Shown here one piece after another: positions 25,333 to 39,130 of a stretch of 64,000 bases of DNA. The stretch is from Sclerurus mexicanus (Eukaryota > Chordata > Aves > Passeriformes > Furnariidae). The translations under genes were made by a program, and so were the position numbers. Location: the NCBI GenBank assembly GCA_013396755.1, contig VWZF01002697.1, forward strand, positions 265,864 to 329,863, written 5' to 3'. Within the stretch, counting starts at the first letter, position 1; each line of letters starts with the position of its first letter. The notes below the pieces were generated by a model, which searched no databases, was not told the DNA's origin, and saw only the letters and a list, made by a program, of their open reading frames with translations.

Positions 25333-25702
25333 TGTCAGGGACCCAGCGTCCGGGAATAGGGCAATTACATCACAGCCTTATATCACATGGCCAGCCAGGC
25401 CATGTGGTGGGGTGTGGAGGCTGCTATGTTGCCTGAAACTCCACCCCTGGCATGGGTGTGGGGGGGGCACAGAAGAGCCAATCCGAGGAAAAGAAACACC
25501 TCCCTACGTCATCAACGGGGTTGGACTCTAGAAGTGCTTAAGAAGCGGGGATTTTGAATTGGGAGGTGTGCTCTTGGGAATGTATGGACCTGGGCACCCG
25601 ACACGTGTCGTAATTAAATTTTTCCTACTTGTATTATTTTCCTTGCTTTGCGGATTATTTTTGCCATCGTCCTAAATCGGATATTAAGAGATTTTTCTCA
25701 CA
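25333..25702 (+). mobile_element. Endogenous retrovirus LTR (~370 bp), plus orientation
   Basis: The element begins TGTCAGGGACCC and ends TTTTTCTCACA, giving the TG...CA ends of a retroviral LTR. Near its end an AATTAAATTTTTCC stretch can serve as poly(A) region. Immediately after the CA comes TTTGGTGCCTGGGG, in the place and form of a tRNA primer-binding site. Only a short internal piece seems to follow; no viral gene is seen. Low divergence in CpG content suggests it is younger than the old LTR at 58.4 kb. Confidence 0.7.
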
Positions 25703-25722
25703 CTTTGGTGCCTGGGGCTACC
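25703..25722 (+). other. Probable retroviral primer-binding site remnant
   Basis: The TTTGGTGCCTGGGGCTAC stretch directly abuts the LTR end, as a tRNA-primed minus-strand start site would. It suggests that at least the 5' LTR with the first internal bases survives, in contrast to a simple solo LTR. The tRNA type was not determined. Confidence 0.4.
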
Positions 25723-28700
25723 TCTCAGGACACAAGTCCCAGCATGAAGGCAAGATCAAGTTTATTTGTACAAATGATCCCTGTGATTGCCAGCTGGACT
25801 AATCCAGAGAGGAAAGCATTAGCCTCTCTAAGTAACTGCAGCAGCCCCTCTTTTTCTATATTTCATTTGTGCTGGCAAAAAAGCCTCTGAGGATCCAATT
25901 TACACTATGAAGAAAAAAAATCCCAAACTGTCAATCATAAATATGCCACAATAAGCAATTTTAAAAAGGAAAAAATATACAATACAGACATATGCATAAA
26001 ACCCATGTTTCATAATTGAGATTTTTCTCCTGTGCCCCTTAGTGGGCTGAATATAGATGTTGTGGGCTGCTGTACCCACTCTGACCTGCCAGCTTTGCTG
26101 CAGCCTATTTTACCAACTCTCTCCAAACAGAATGTGCAGATAAAGCCAAACCCTGGCACAGGCAGCTGAGGACACAAAAACAGCATTTGAGGGGGGTCAT
26201 GGTTCACTGCTTAAAAATGGGAATGACCTTTTTCCCCCATGATGCATCAAGCACAGCAAGATGAAAAGAGGCATTTCCTGGATGCAATTCTCTGGTTCAT
26301 CTTCTCCGTTGATGCTAAAATAAATAAACCTCTGAATACTTTTGTTAATGCAAATAAAAGCACATTTTTTTCCCAGCAGACGGGGTGCAGATAGTAGGGG
26401 ACCCTGCTGGAGGTTTGTGACTGAGGGTTTTCACCTGTCCCTCCATATGTACTTACGTAGTATACACACACAGAGCCATGAAAAAAACAGCAAAGTATGT
26501 GAAAGTCAGAATTGAAACCAAGAAAATCAATTTGACTTACAAATGAGAGTTTTTTACTGCTTTTTGAGAAGCTTTGCTGCACGGGCAGTGCCACTGTTTA
26601 AATGTTTGCTTCAGGGTGGAATGGTGGAAAAATAAACACCAGAAAATTATTCTGACTGACAAAGGCTAAGATTTTTAGCAGCTTCATCTCCCCAGACACC
26701 AAAGCTGTTTGTTTCTTCAGAGATGTAGTGGGAGGTGGCTTTGCTCTCTTAACAGCCTGTCCCCTAAGGTGCCCCATAGGAGTGGGGCCATGCACCCACT
26801 TTGTGACTCCTGAAGGACTGGCTTTGTGATCTGATTGCAGCCCCTCGTGCTGTGCTAAGGCTGCTGAGAGCAGGGCAAAGCACAGGGTGAGGCTGTGTGT
26901 CCCCTTGGGAGGTGACAGGGCACCTCTGCGCAGCAACGGCTGGGGAAGAGGAAAGGAGCGCGGTAGAGAAGGATATGCTCCTCCTGCAAATGCAGCCAGG
27001 GGCGAATTCCCACCAGTCACTTCTGGGAGTGAAATTTTTGAATTGCAGAAAAAATGTCTCAGATATCAGGAGGGAGGAATTGCCATAGAGGATGGGGTTC
27101 CTCATTCAAGCCAAACAAACCAAAGCAATACACCCCAGACAAGCTGATCGGGTACATTTGGCACTGCACGAGTGTGTTGCCTGGAGTAGTGTTCCCACAC
27201 ACGCTGCCTGGGTGTGCAGCTGCTGAGGATGGAGGATGCACTGCCCTGTGTGCAGGACAGCACAGAGTGCCCCTGCTGTTAATGGCCAGGCTGCACAGCT
27301 GAGCCCGATGGGAGCACCAAGTTCTGCCAAAATCTGTACCTTGGGGTGAAAATTTGGCACCACAAGGCTGGAGAGAGCCAAAAGCTGCCAGTGACAGTGA
27401 AGGTACCTGCCACTGCCACTGCTGTCTGTCATGGAGAATTAAAAAGGGTGATTATCTGAGTTTAATAGAAGTGACTCTTCTGTGTCCACACGGTCTCCTC
27501 ATGTACTTAGGGATGGCTAGGAAGCAAGGCTATGACTATTCCTGCTGCAGCTCTTTCCTTTTGAGCTTGAAATGGTGGGTTGTTGTCTTCAGCACTGCCC
27601 TGGGCCCTGACTTCTCAAGCAGGTGCCCCAGGAGAGGTGCCAGCTGTGGCTGGAGAGCTGCCCTCTTGCCAGGCAGCAGCCCCAGTTCCCTCCACTGACA
27701 CAGACTCCCCTGTAATGAACAATTAAGAATCACACCACTTGGCTTCAAAACATACAATATACTTTATTGCCTGCTAGATAATCAAAGTGAGGAATAAACA
27801 CCATAGCTGGAAAAAGCCGAAAAGGACCAGGAGAAGGAAAAGAATATTCAGTCACCAAACAAGTTATCAGGCAATAAACCATACACAATATAAATAATCT
27901 GTTTCCCAAACAACTAAATCTTTATTTTGCTAATGGCCATTATATAGTTAATTATCAGTAGTAAAACCTCTGGATTTCCTTTTCTACACAGCATTAGTAG
28001 TAAGAAATATATAAGGGACTCTGCAGAAAGCAATACAAAGGAGTTATATACACAGGCACCTTCTGTGGAGCAAGATAATAAGGAAGGGCTATCTACAAAC
28101 CAGAAGACCATGGTAATACAATATTAGCTCAGACTTAGTTTAGCTGCAGCCTTTCCACAAGGTAGGCTAGCCAACTTATGTATACATATATATTTTAATA
28201 TAGATATATATATAGATTTATTATTTTAAAAATAATGTGAACTACCTGTAGTTCCTAGACTAATTTTAAGGAGGCAGTGTACCTTTCTGAAGCATCATTT
28301 CAGGAAGTATATTAAAAATGGTATATAAAAGACTAGCAGACCCAAGCTCATATATCCAATCCCGATATCTTCCCTCCAACATTTTTTTTCTAATGCTATA
28401 GCTGCCACCCACATTGACAGCAATGCCTTTAGTCATCTGGATTGCTATTTATGTTGCTGTAATTTCTACCACTAAGTTTACTGGATTATAGCGTTAGTAA
28501 TTGTTGATTATAAATAGCAGTAGTGCTGCCGTACACTGTCAAAGCCTGGCTGCAGTATGAAGATCTAGTCTGTATGTGCATGCAGAGTTTTGTTGTTTAA
28601 TCTAAAAGAACATTTCTCAGTCAAAGTGCTTCCCCTGCCAACTGCCCCCATGTTCTTCAACCACATCGCAAGGGCTCCTCTCTCTAAGGAAGATGTGATG

Positions 28701-28740
28701 CCTCTCATCCCACACCAAACTCTGAGCAGCCTTTCACACA
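25723..28740. other. Intergenic DNA, no supported gene
   Basis: The 26.7-27.7 kb part is GC-rich, and its overlapping frames on both strands are without recognisable domains. From about 27.75 to 28.56 kb the DNA becomes AT-rich and 3'-UTR-like, with an AATAAA on the minus strand at 27763-27768. No protein-coding exon is convincing. Confidence 0.55.
28184..28216. repeat. AT-rich simple repeat
   Basis: Imperfect TATA/ATAGATAT repeat in an AT-rich block that resembles 3' UTR sequence. It can form several small palindromes. Confidence 0.7.
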
Positions 28741-28741
28741 G

Positions 28742-28851
28742 CATCCATCCATCCATCCATCCATCCATCCATCCATCCATCCATCCATCCATCCATCCAT
28801 CCATCCATCCATCCATCCATCCATCCATTCATCCATCCATCCATCCATCAG
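28742..28851. repeat. (CATC)n microsatellite, ~27 units
   Basis: A tetranucleotide array of about 110 bases is interrupted by a single CATT unit. It reads HPSI repeats on one strand and MDGW repeats on the other, which explains the two repetitive open frames here. The length suggests it varies between individuals. Confidence 0.97.
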
Positions 28852-28859
28852 GACATAAC

Positions 28860-31800
28860 CCTTTCCTTTCACACAGCCAATGTCCCAAGGGCTAGTAAAT
28901 ATGACTTATTAAAATTCAAACTGTTTGAGGAAATGCTTTTAACACCTTTTTGGGCCAAATCTCTATCTGAGCTATTTCAGTCTTAGGCTCCCCTTAGCAG
29001 GCAGGCAAGCAGCAGAGCAGTGCCTGTTGCTGCTGCCCAAGAACAAAGCCCAAGCATCAAGCAAGGAAAAAGGGAGAGACATTTGCTGGGGATACCATGA
29101 GGACCTGGAGAGACCAAGGGTGCTTTTTGTGCTACCCTTTTCTAGTCTGCTCCCTGTTTATGTCTTGGGGTCCACTTGCAAAGCAAAGCAGGAAGCATGC
29201 ACATGCAGTCAGGCAGCACACCTTCCATCGGATTTGCTACAAAAAACAGGGGTAGAGGGATGAGGCCCCTCTTGCAAGTGATGCCATTTTGCTCTCAGCC
29301 CAACCCTCCACAGGCTTCACTGTTCACACGAGGTGCTGCATCACCTCTGTTCATGACACTTACACTCCTTGGCATAAGGGTTTCTAGGAACCTCCTCCCA
29401 AATCAGTGATATGCAGTTGCTCTACCCCAGCGGTGAAGAGGTGGGTTTGTATGAAGTAAGTGACTCGAACCCAAGAATGACCTGAAACACAGCAGCACAG
29501 GCACAGGGCAGAAAACCTGGCGGACCGAGACAGCTGAGGGACTGGGAGGGATGTTTCTGGCTTTGGCTCTGTTTACATACGTGCCCAGGGATCCCACACA
29601 GCCTGCAACATTTCCTGGTGACTTGCCAAACCAGGATCTGCCCCGTGTGACTTGTCATGGTCCCACCAGCACAAGGGACTACTCTTCCCCACTGGACCCC
29701 CCAGCCAGGCACATGCCACTGGCAGAAACAACCTCCAGCACAAGCACCAACATCTGGCCAAAAGTGCACAGCACTCAATAGAAGCTGTTTTCTGAGTATG
29801 ACATAGAACATGTATCAAGAAAAGTGTGGCAACAAATTAATTGTTTCCCACAATAATTCTGATAGGGGAGCTTAAAAATGGGTATTTGGAAGACACCCTG
29901 ATGGAACAGGATGTAATTGCAGTATTAGGAAAGGAAGGACGGGCTGTACCTAAAAGCATACCTGCCATGGGCACACGGCCAGGCAAACACACTTGTTGAA
30001 TTCAGCATTGTCCTCTGCATCTTTGATTATGAACAGTAAAAATAGAAAATTCCTGATTGATCATAGTGACCTCAGAAGCAATCTTAGCTATCCAAGCAGG
30101 AGGTATCCTTCTCTGTCTCATCCAGGTACCTGCTGGGATCAGGCAGGTAAGTACTGCAAGAAGAGACACACACACAAAAGCTGAGCTGTGTGGTGATGTG
30201 AATTCTTCTCCCTATATCAGGAAAGCCACTGTGTAAGGACGCTGTTTAAAATTCAGTCACTTCAGTCCCTGCATCACCACAGAGCATCACTTCACCTTAT
30301 TTATGCACTGGGACCTTGCTTTACAATTGGTGTTACACTGATGGTGCAAGCACAACAGAAGAAGAGAAATGCCTTTTTTTTTTGCTAAGATTTTTTTGCC
30401 TGTAAGTGTAGCAGGATCAGTGTTATTTTTCAATTCTGTTGGTAACGCCTCTCCAGCTCTACAGGACTAACAGCACATGCAGCCAGAATATGAGAAGCAC
30501 CCTGCTATGCTGGGCAGAAGGGAAAAAAAAAAAAAAAAAAGGAAAAATTTTAAGTGAGAAGCACTTACACTGGATGTAAAATCAACTGAAGATTCATACT
30601 GGCTGCCCTCATTTTTTAATTACTGAGGATCAGGGTGTAATTTGGAAGTCATATACCAGTCACCTGCTGCAAAATGCAGCTTTTTTTGTCATGTTTGTCT
30701 CCACTGCAACCTGTTTTTTTGCTTTTCCTAGGTAGGGTTCCTAGGGTTGAGCAGGAGCAAGAAAATTGGGGAGGATGAGAGATTAAGAGTCTATCAGAAC
30801 AGGAGAGAAACTGTGAAACATGGAGGAAAACACTTTTCCTTCTCTAGGCATTGCTGAAAATTGTACCTATTGTGAAAGCCAAGGACTACTGAACATACTA
30901 GTTAAATTGCAACTGAAGTGCAGCCTGATAGGCATTCACTGTATTTGTATGTGTGTGAAACCAGGAGCAAAAACTCATAGTGCTAGGCCATCCTTGCCGG
31001 GATGATTATTGGGCTTGGGGGAAATCAGTTCATCCCTTCCACAAATTTTGTTTCCCCGTTTATAGTGCCATTTCTTCCCCTCACAAAGTTGTTGAGAAAA
31101 TTGCCATTTTTTTTTTTTAAACTGCTCTGTTGCCCGCCCCCCCACTCCCTCCCTCCCCCGGCCCTTTCCTTTTTAGCCATTCCGTAGGAAGCCAGCATTT
31201 CTGAGGCCTCTGCTTTGTGTTCTGCCTATGGTACCACTTATTTCAGCTCTTCAGCACTGTGCCTCCCTGAGTGTCAGTGCCTGGGTTGGTACCACCACAT
31301 GGAGCAGCTCAATGGGGGCCTTGGGGCCACAATGGCAAAGGATGGGCACCATGTGCCTCCGGCAGCACTGGCAGGGCCACCTCTGCCACAGCCTGCAGCT
31401 GGTCTTGCTGAGGTCACAAAGCCCTGGAAGTGCATGACTGGTGCTGAGTAGCACCCCAGCACCCTGTGCAGCCCTTGGCCCTTCCCATGGCAGTGTGGGA
31501 CTGACATGGGGCTGCCATGCATTGCAGAAGGCACTAGTGGCACTTGCCACAGGAGCCAGGGGGCTTTGCTGTTGCCTCCCCCACCTCTGAGCTTTGTGTG
31601 GCCATGCAGAAGAGCAGGGCTGGTGGGTTTGGGGCCACGGCTGGGGTGATCTTTGCCCAGTGCCTGGCCCCCTGGAGTGTGAGAGGTTTGCCAACCCATT
31701 TCTTGCAAGCCTACAACTTTTGCTGAGCACAGCAAAACCCTGCCCTGGCACCAGGCACAGTGACCAGGAGTGCAGGTAGGGAGCTTCCTGATGGACCAGG

Positions 31801-34800
31801 ACAGGCAGAGAATGAAGGCAATTGCACCCCTTGCTTGAGGGATGTGCTTTCCCCTTTGCTTCCCCTTTGGATGCCTGTTCCCAGTAAGGAGTACTCAGCA
31901 TGGAGAGAAGCATGGTCTGTCCCTTGGAGACTCGATAAACTGTGGCATTGTCCAGAGTAAATCTGTGTGCCAGCAGCAACGGAGCACATGGCTCTTGTAA
32001 CACACTGGACTTGCTTCTCTAGTCTCCTAAGTGTTTCAAAATGACTCCATTAGTCCTGGTTTTGGAGCTGGAGAGTACTGCAGGTACAGCCATGGGTTCC
32101 TGTTTCAAAGTCGAGACCTGAGGATGTCCTGGTCCCTGCATCACCATCAGGGGCTGCTTTTCCTGTATCTTCCAGGTAGAGGCTGGATCAGATTCAGGCA
32201 AGGACTTCACTGTGAACACAAGTGATGCATTGCCAGCAGCATCCCACCCCAGGAAAGTCAGGAAAATGCCTGTTTCCCATGCCAGAGGCAACTGAGAGAG
32301 GACAGCTGTAGAGTGAGGGCTGGCTCTGGCACCCACAGGCTCTCCAGACTCTTGGTGTGGCTGGCACAGGCACTGCCTGTTGAAATGGACACTGCTCTCC
32401 TTTGGTTTCCTCCCCGTAATATGGCTTTAATGATGGACTTGTGGTATCTGAAAAAGGTACCAAGAAAAGAGCCTGGCAAGCTGGGTTGATTTGGGGATGG
32501 TCTTTTTTTTTTGGTTTGGTTTTCTGTTTTTACACTATCTGAACTCTGTTAAAAAAAAAAATGAAGGCAACTACTGGATACAAAACACAGCATGAGGAGA
32601 AAGGTCTCTTTGAACCTCTCTAGTATGGCTATTAACCATCAACCTGACATGTTATTTGAAGGAAGAGGTTTTCAAAGGCATGGAGAAGTCCTGTGGCAAG
32701 CATAAAGTTGGTCTGGCGCTCCTTGAAAACCTTGTCTCAGATTTTATCTGACCATTATTTCTAAGGTTGCATTTATAAAAACAGCTAAAATGCTTCTCTG
32801 TCTAATGTCTTTTGAGGACAGTCTTTTTCTCTTATACCCTAAAATTTTGCACTTAGGCACTGGGGGAATAAACCACCCTCAAAAAACAGGCAAACACTGG
32901 AAAAAAAAACCAGCATAGGGAAATGGTTGATTCTCCACTCTTCGAAGCTTTTAAGGACAAGTTCAACACCCATCCATCAGGTCTGTGATAAGTATAGCTT
33001 AGCCTGCCTTGGAAGTTCTCTAACTGACGTCTCCAAGTCTCTTTTGGCCCTATGACTCTGTGCCAAGTAAATACTGCCAAGATCTCATCCTGCCACAACC
33101 CAGGATGTCTTTAATATCCTGACTGGCTGCTTGGTTTTCTGCCGTCGTTTGCTGTTTGTTCAGGAACACACACAAGCACTTCAGACATTCTGTTAAGAGT
33201 CAGATTACATCTTCCTCACACGCCACCAAAAGCCTGTCTACTCATACAGTCACCCTGAAAAAAAAAAATTGCAACAGGGAGCAGCAAACCAAGAATGCAG
33301 AGAAATGTCCACACTGACATTCAAAAGCTGCCATGGAAAGCTTTCCTTCAGCCTTATGCCATCTTGAAAAATGTTGACTGCACTGCTGACAAGTTGATAA
33401 TGAACAAGAAAATTCCATACTGGCAAGAATCACTGCACCTTTTAAATATCTTTTGCTGGTTCTTGCCCATAGCTTGCAGGGATTGGGTATTCCAAGAGTA
33501 GCTGGTTTTTAAAATCAGCTCCAAGTAACCCAAAGAAAGATCTGGTTTACAAGGAACATGATTCTGCCTCAGGAAAAAAACAAACAAACAAACAAAAAAC
33601 CCCACAAAACCCCAAAAATAAGGAAGAAACCTCAAGCTAGAAGCCTGGAACATTTTAAAACAGGCACTCACAAACATCAAGGTGAAATGCCATCAGGAAA
33701 TACACTACTATGATGATGATGTGCAGTGCTGCATTTCATGTAACACAATTGCCCAGAGCTGACCTCACACACCAAGCCCTACAAGGACTGAAAGGAAATG
33801 AAGAAACAGCAGCAGCACTGCTCTGTCATGCTCACCTACAGATGGACACAGGAGTCCATCTGTTCACCATTTCTGCAGTTACTTTAGCAGCTTGCTGACC
33901 CACTCTCACCATAGAAACATAAGCAGAAAATGCAGAATTTGATTTATGAAGATGCTGGTCTTTCCTTATAGACTTGTCTGCACCCTGAATTAATCCTCCT
34001 CCCTCCATTTTTAAATTTCACATGGGTAAAAAAAAGACCATCTAGTGACACATTTAATTGTTAAAGTTTGTGGCATCCTTCCTGAATTAATTTTTTTGAT
34101 GAAATCAATGTTCAGTAACAATGAGGATAAAAATGTCTTTGCATCAACAATTACGCCATGTGCACAGAGCCTCGAGACAACTACCACAACAGCACTTCAA
34201 AGAGATGGAAGTTTACAACAGCAAGTATCTGATGCTTCTACTGCCAAATCTTTGACCATAACAACTCAAACACAGAGAGAACTTCTCTCCTAACACAATC
34301 TCTGTCATGCAAGGTGCCTAGGACAGCTTTCAAACAGGAGTAGGTGAAAGATACAGAAATTAAGAGCAACATTTTACTGACTGACAAGACCCACAGAGCA
34401 ACAGCTCTTACTTTGGCATGTGACTCCTGCAGGTGCAACTCAGACTGCAGCATTGTGCAGCAGTGCCGAGGGGTCTGTCCGCACCCATCAGCTGGCACCT
34501 CCATCCCATCCCTTCAGATGCAATGGGGCTGCTGCTTCCCGACGGCCAGCATGCCTTCTTTGGAGGGAAAGCAATGATGCTGCATATAAATGTGGTCCTG
34601 ATCCCACAGGCTTACCACACACACACCTGCTGGCTTAGGCAAGGCTGTATGAGCAAGGCAACTGGAGAACTCGGTATTATATTTATTTGAGCTGAAGGTC
34701 TCTTCAGTAATTATAGAGAAAACAAATTTTGTTGGCTGGGAACTTTCATTTCCCCCACTAAGAAAGAAATTTAGAAATGTGTTAAGAGTTTTACTTGGCA

Positions 34801-37800
34801 AGCTAAAGCTTAGCATGAGCTAATGCAAACATTGTAGGACTAATAGGCAGAAGGTAGTTTGTTTTTTTTAAAAGAAAAAGCGTGTGCCTTCAAGCCATGC
34901 ACTAAAAAATGAACCAGGCCAAATCCCTGTAAATTGTGAATCTATTGTTAACAATAAACTTAGGAGGAGGAGGAAATAATTTATCATGTTTCAAAAGCAT
35001 GCTGGGTGCCCGACTGGTGCTGCTTGGGCTTTCCTACAGAGAGCTGGGGCACAAGAAGGGCCTGGGGAGCTTTGCTGCTCCCATCCACTTCACTGTAGGA
35101 TCCCACTTCCTTGTAACTATCTTTTTTGCAGAAGCTGTGCTTGATGCACAGCCACAGCTGAGGAAACTTGTTGCTAAAACACTGCTAATGAAAAAAATAC
35201 TCTGTGGGTTTTGCAGCGCTATGCGGTAGCTCAGGAAGTGTGGGATACTGTCCATCCCACTGAAAATCTGCGGATGTTTTGCTACTGAAGTCCACCAAGT
35301 GTTCATCTGCTCAAGAAGAGACAAGAGGAAAGGCAAGATGACTGAAAAGCAAGGTGAAAGATTTGCAAGTGAAGCTTGACATTCCCCACTTCTGCAACAT
35401 AAACAAAACCATCTAAAGAAGTGATTTGTCTCTACCAAATATAAAGCATTTTCAGTTGGAGAGTATATTTGCCAAAAGTGACAAAGGCTAACCAATTCTT
35501 AATTTTGAAAAGCTTTTATGCTGTTTACATCCCTTGTATCTTGATGGCAATGGATTTCAAGTGGCTGAGGTTTGTGGGATGGTGGTTTGATGCTGAAGGC
35601 AGCTGTACATTCCATATGTACACCACATCCTTCCACAAGCACTGTCAAGTGTGACAAGGCCAGTGCTGCCAAGGGACTCCCATCTAGGTTTGAGGCAACA
35701 CATGGCATCTAAAAAACTACATTCACCATTTTCTATCTGTCTGAAGACTGTTAAAATAACTGTATTTGTAGTTTTATTAATCAAAAGCATTAAGAAAAAT
35801 ACTCATCTTGCACTGAGCATTTTCTGAATGGTCTAAAAGCCCAGACATTTTTAATTAAGAATATATTTTTATCTCATTAATAAAGATGCTTTTAAATTCC
35901 TGCTGGCAATCCTTGGCCATCAATTATAGAATCACTGTGGCCAGGTGGAACAGCACACTTCTAATTTTTTGTCTAGGTTTTGTAAACAAGTCGCAGATTA
36001 ACAGAACCTGTGAATATGTAACTACTGCTTTGATATTGACTCTTGTGTATTATGGTATTTTCATGGTTCTCAGCCATGAAACATGAGTACAACCCTCATA
36101 AATTAGTTATTTCAAAAATGCATCTGGATAATATGCTAGCTTTTTGAAAATGCTCAAGGACCCAGCTCTACAAATAATCTGGAAGTTACTGTCTTCTAAC
36201 CACCTGATGACCAAGGTATGTCGGGTACATTTTGCCAACAGGTGAGTACAAAAACCTTTAAAACGTATGTTCCCCTCACTTGTTTATAATAAAGCAAGTG
36301 CACAGTACATGCTGTGTAAGCAGTGCAGCTGCCAGAGCTCACAGCAGCAAACATGGCAGCAATTTTTATATAAAAGTCACAACAGACTGAACCAATCCTG
36401 TTATGTGTATGGATGCAAATGAGTAAAGTGTTGCTTCACTTTTATAAGGACTTTTTATAAGCACTCTCCAATCCTGCCATTCCCAGAGCCTGGCCCAAGT
36501 GTAGCGGTTGGTGACGGAAGGACAGATGACCTTTTTTGCTCAGGCTCGACACTGCTGCCACTATAAACACACCCCCCATCTTTTGAAGCTACAGCAACTT
36601 CACCCCATGGAGGCCCCTGGAGGATCTCAAGAACTGTTGCCTACCACTTCACTGCTTTAAAACTGCAGTGGGGCTGCTGCACCTCTCACTGCACAACACT
36701 GTTGTACCTAAAATACTCAACATACATACTACAGCTGTGATGGACCAAGGCTCCATGACTATCTTTAGAGACAGGGCAAGTTAAAAATGCTGAGTAGCAG
36801 AACATGAAAAAATAGCCACTGCTCAGGACTAGCAGCAGAGCAATGGAATCTCCCACTGCAGCAACCTCCCTGGCATGAAGCGCAACATGGGTGCTGATAA
36901 CATGTTGGACTCAGTGAATCAAATGGGTTTTAAATACAGATATGACATTTAAATCATAGGTGCTTTTGTTTTCCCTTCATGCAAGCCAGCACTATTACAC
37001 TGTGAACCTGTGTTGGTATCTGCCAACAGCCTGTCTCCTAGGCCTGCAATCCTACATTTTACATGTCCCACATCTAAAGAGATCAAGCATTTGCATGCAG
37101 CATCCTTTAGCAACCACTCATCCACAAGATATTTACTTGCTGGTATGGATTTCTGCATGAGAAGTAAGTAGTTACCTTCACTTCAAAAGATCTCAGAGAT
37201 GAACTAAATATGTCATAAATACGGTACACTACAGATAGCTACTAGCAAAGATGTTTTGGAAAAATGAAGTACTGAGATTAAACAGTGACATAGGAAATGC
37301 TTCCCTTCATTACTTGCCAGGGTGAAACTATAGCTTGTGCCAGCCAAGCACAGTATATTTTCTTAAAACATAGCAGGAAGAATTTTCTTAATTACTGATT
37401 AAAATAATGATGAACACTTGGTATTGTTTATGAAGTACTTGTCGGGAAGCACTTGTTAGCAACACTTACACCACATGCCAAATACATCTGTCATCTAGAA
37501 GTGAATAGAATGGTTTAGAACTGCATCACACCTTAAGTAGCTCACACCCTACTATGAATCTTCCCTAACTGAAAAGTTATCACTACAGTCACTGAAACAA
37601 AACACAGCATCCATTACAAGCCACAGACTTGAACTGCAATTTCTTCTTCTTTTAGACTGGTTGGCAAACCTTGCTCTTGAAATTGAAGACAATGGAATAG
37701 ACCATCTGTTGTGATGGTAATTACCCTGCCACCTTACTTCCACTAGAAAACACTGCTCTTCAAAACAGAAGGAAACACAGCCTTGTTGCCATAACCTGAC

Positions 37801-39130
37801 AATCTCTGCACACTAATTACATAGCTGCTCTCACTGGAGACACATTACACCTCTCACTCTCAAACTACCACCTACTGAAACCTGGAAGATTGTGAAGGTC
37901 TGACTTTACCAATGAGTTCCTGGCTGAGTGTGTTTCATTTTGTACTACAAAAATCTGAGCAGCTGCAGACAAGAGATTCCACATATATATATGTTGAGGC
38001 ATAGATAAACTTTGCCATCCTGAAGGGGAGAGGCTTGTAGTGAAAGAACCTCCCTCTTCCAGAACCCTGCTTCATGACAAACACACAACTGGGATTCCTT
38101 CACAGGCAAGAATAGGTTTTTGATTGAGCCAGCAAGGACCAAACCAGATGGACCATCTCAGAACATAACAGGGAACTGTCTGTCTCTCAGACAGATAGGC
38201 AATGAATTTGCTTCAAATGACAACACCCTGACACCCTAATGGCAATAGCATGCTGCAGGTCATCTTAATAATATTAATTAATTAATTTTTCAAGACTGAA
38301 AATGTGTAAACTCCAGATCCCACAATATGCATCGTTCAGAGTGATCCCATCACTGCAGAAAGTCTTAGTGGCATTACCGAAGCCACTGTTACTGGACACC
38401 GACACCAAAACCAAGTCTCTTAAATTACTAAGAGATTGGGACTATCTGATTTTCAAATTCTCCTCAACTCCTAAAAACAGCAAGATGTTTTAGTAATCCA
38501 CAGTGATGCTGACCACAGAACCCACCCAGACCTTGGAAAGAAGGGAACTGATGCCCAGATTAATCTAACTGAAGCCTGCTGGTCTGCCATAGCGCTGAAG
38601 CCTTGGTGGGGCACATACAGAACTTGCTATCGAACTCCAAAGATGTACTCAAAAGACTTCTTTTGGATCGGAAGGACATCTCCTGAGAGTTCAGGTTTTT
38701 GTTTCCCCCATTTTTTATGGGTTTTTTTCCTTAAACTGGATGTTGTTTGATGGCAACACCAGCCTTCTCTTAGTGTGCTACAATGCTAGGCCTGTCATTT
38801 TGACTTAACTGGTTTGACTGTTGGGTCTATTTCAATTAGCTCCTCTTGTTTCATGGACTGATGAATAAGCTGAAGTGCTGCTCTATATGGAATACATTTT
38901 TTGTATTTTGTACTTTATATAGGCTGGATTTTCAACTGGATTATCAGATGGACTTGCAGCAGCTACACTGTGAGCCAGCTTATTTCTGCTAAAGATCTAA
39001 CATCTCCTATCAGAAAGCAACCAATGAAGCCCTGCTGAAATCTGAACTATATTTTAAATACAACTGTATTAGAGATCAGTTTCTTACTGTTGCTGTGCCA
39101 AGAACAGTCCACAAAAAAAGTTGACACTGA
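28860..39130. other. Intergenic DNA between CD47 and BBX
   Basis: No gene is supported. Items seen are a poly(A) run at 30523-30540, a GC-rich block at 31.2-32.4 kb with long but unconvincing open frames, a CR1 fragment at 32.93-33.06 kb, and generally AT-rich sequence after 33.1 kb. The CD47-to-BBX gap is about 23-25 kb, depending on where the BBX 3' UTR ends. Confidence 0.55.
32930..33064 (+). mobile_element. CR1-like LINE 3' fragment
   Basis: The sequence carries a worn CR1 3' end. A TTCTCCACTCTTCGAAGCTTTTAAGG-like stretch corresponds to the CR1 'TCTCC...GGAG.TATTCAA' part. It closes with CTTTTGGCCCTATGACTCTGTG, which parallels the CR1 terminal CCTATGATTCTGTG. It is short and diverged. 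Confidence 0.6.

Noticed and set aside
28565..28828. MDGW-repeat open frame, possible repeat protein
   Set aside because: It is the translation of the (CATC)n microsatellite.
35034..35495. 153-codon minus-strand open frame
   Set aside because: Overlaps a plus-strand frame; no domain or promoter context that I can support.
36480..36600. TATAAA-containing patch considered as a promoter
   Set aside because: No gene start follows on either strand, and TATAAA is common in AT-rich DNA.
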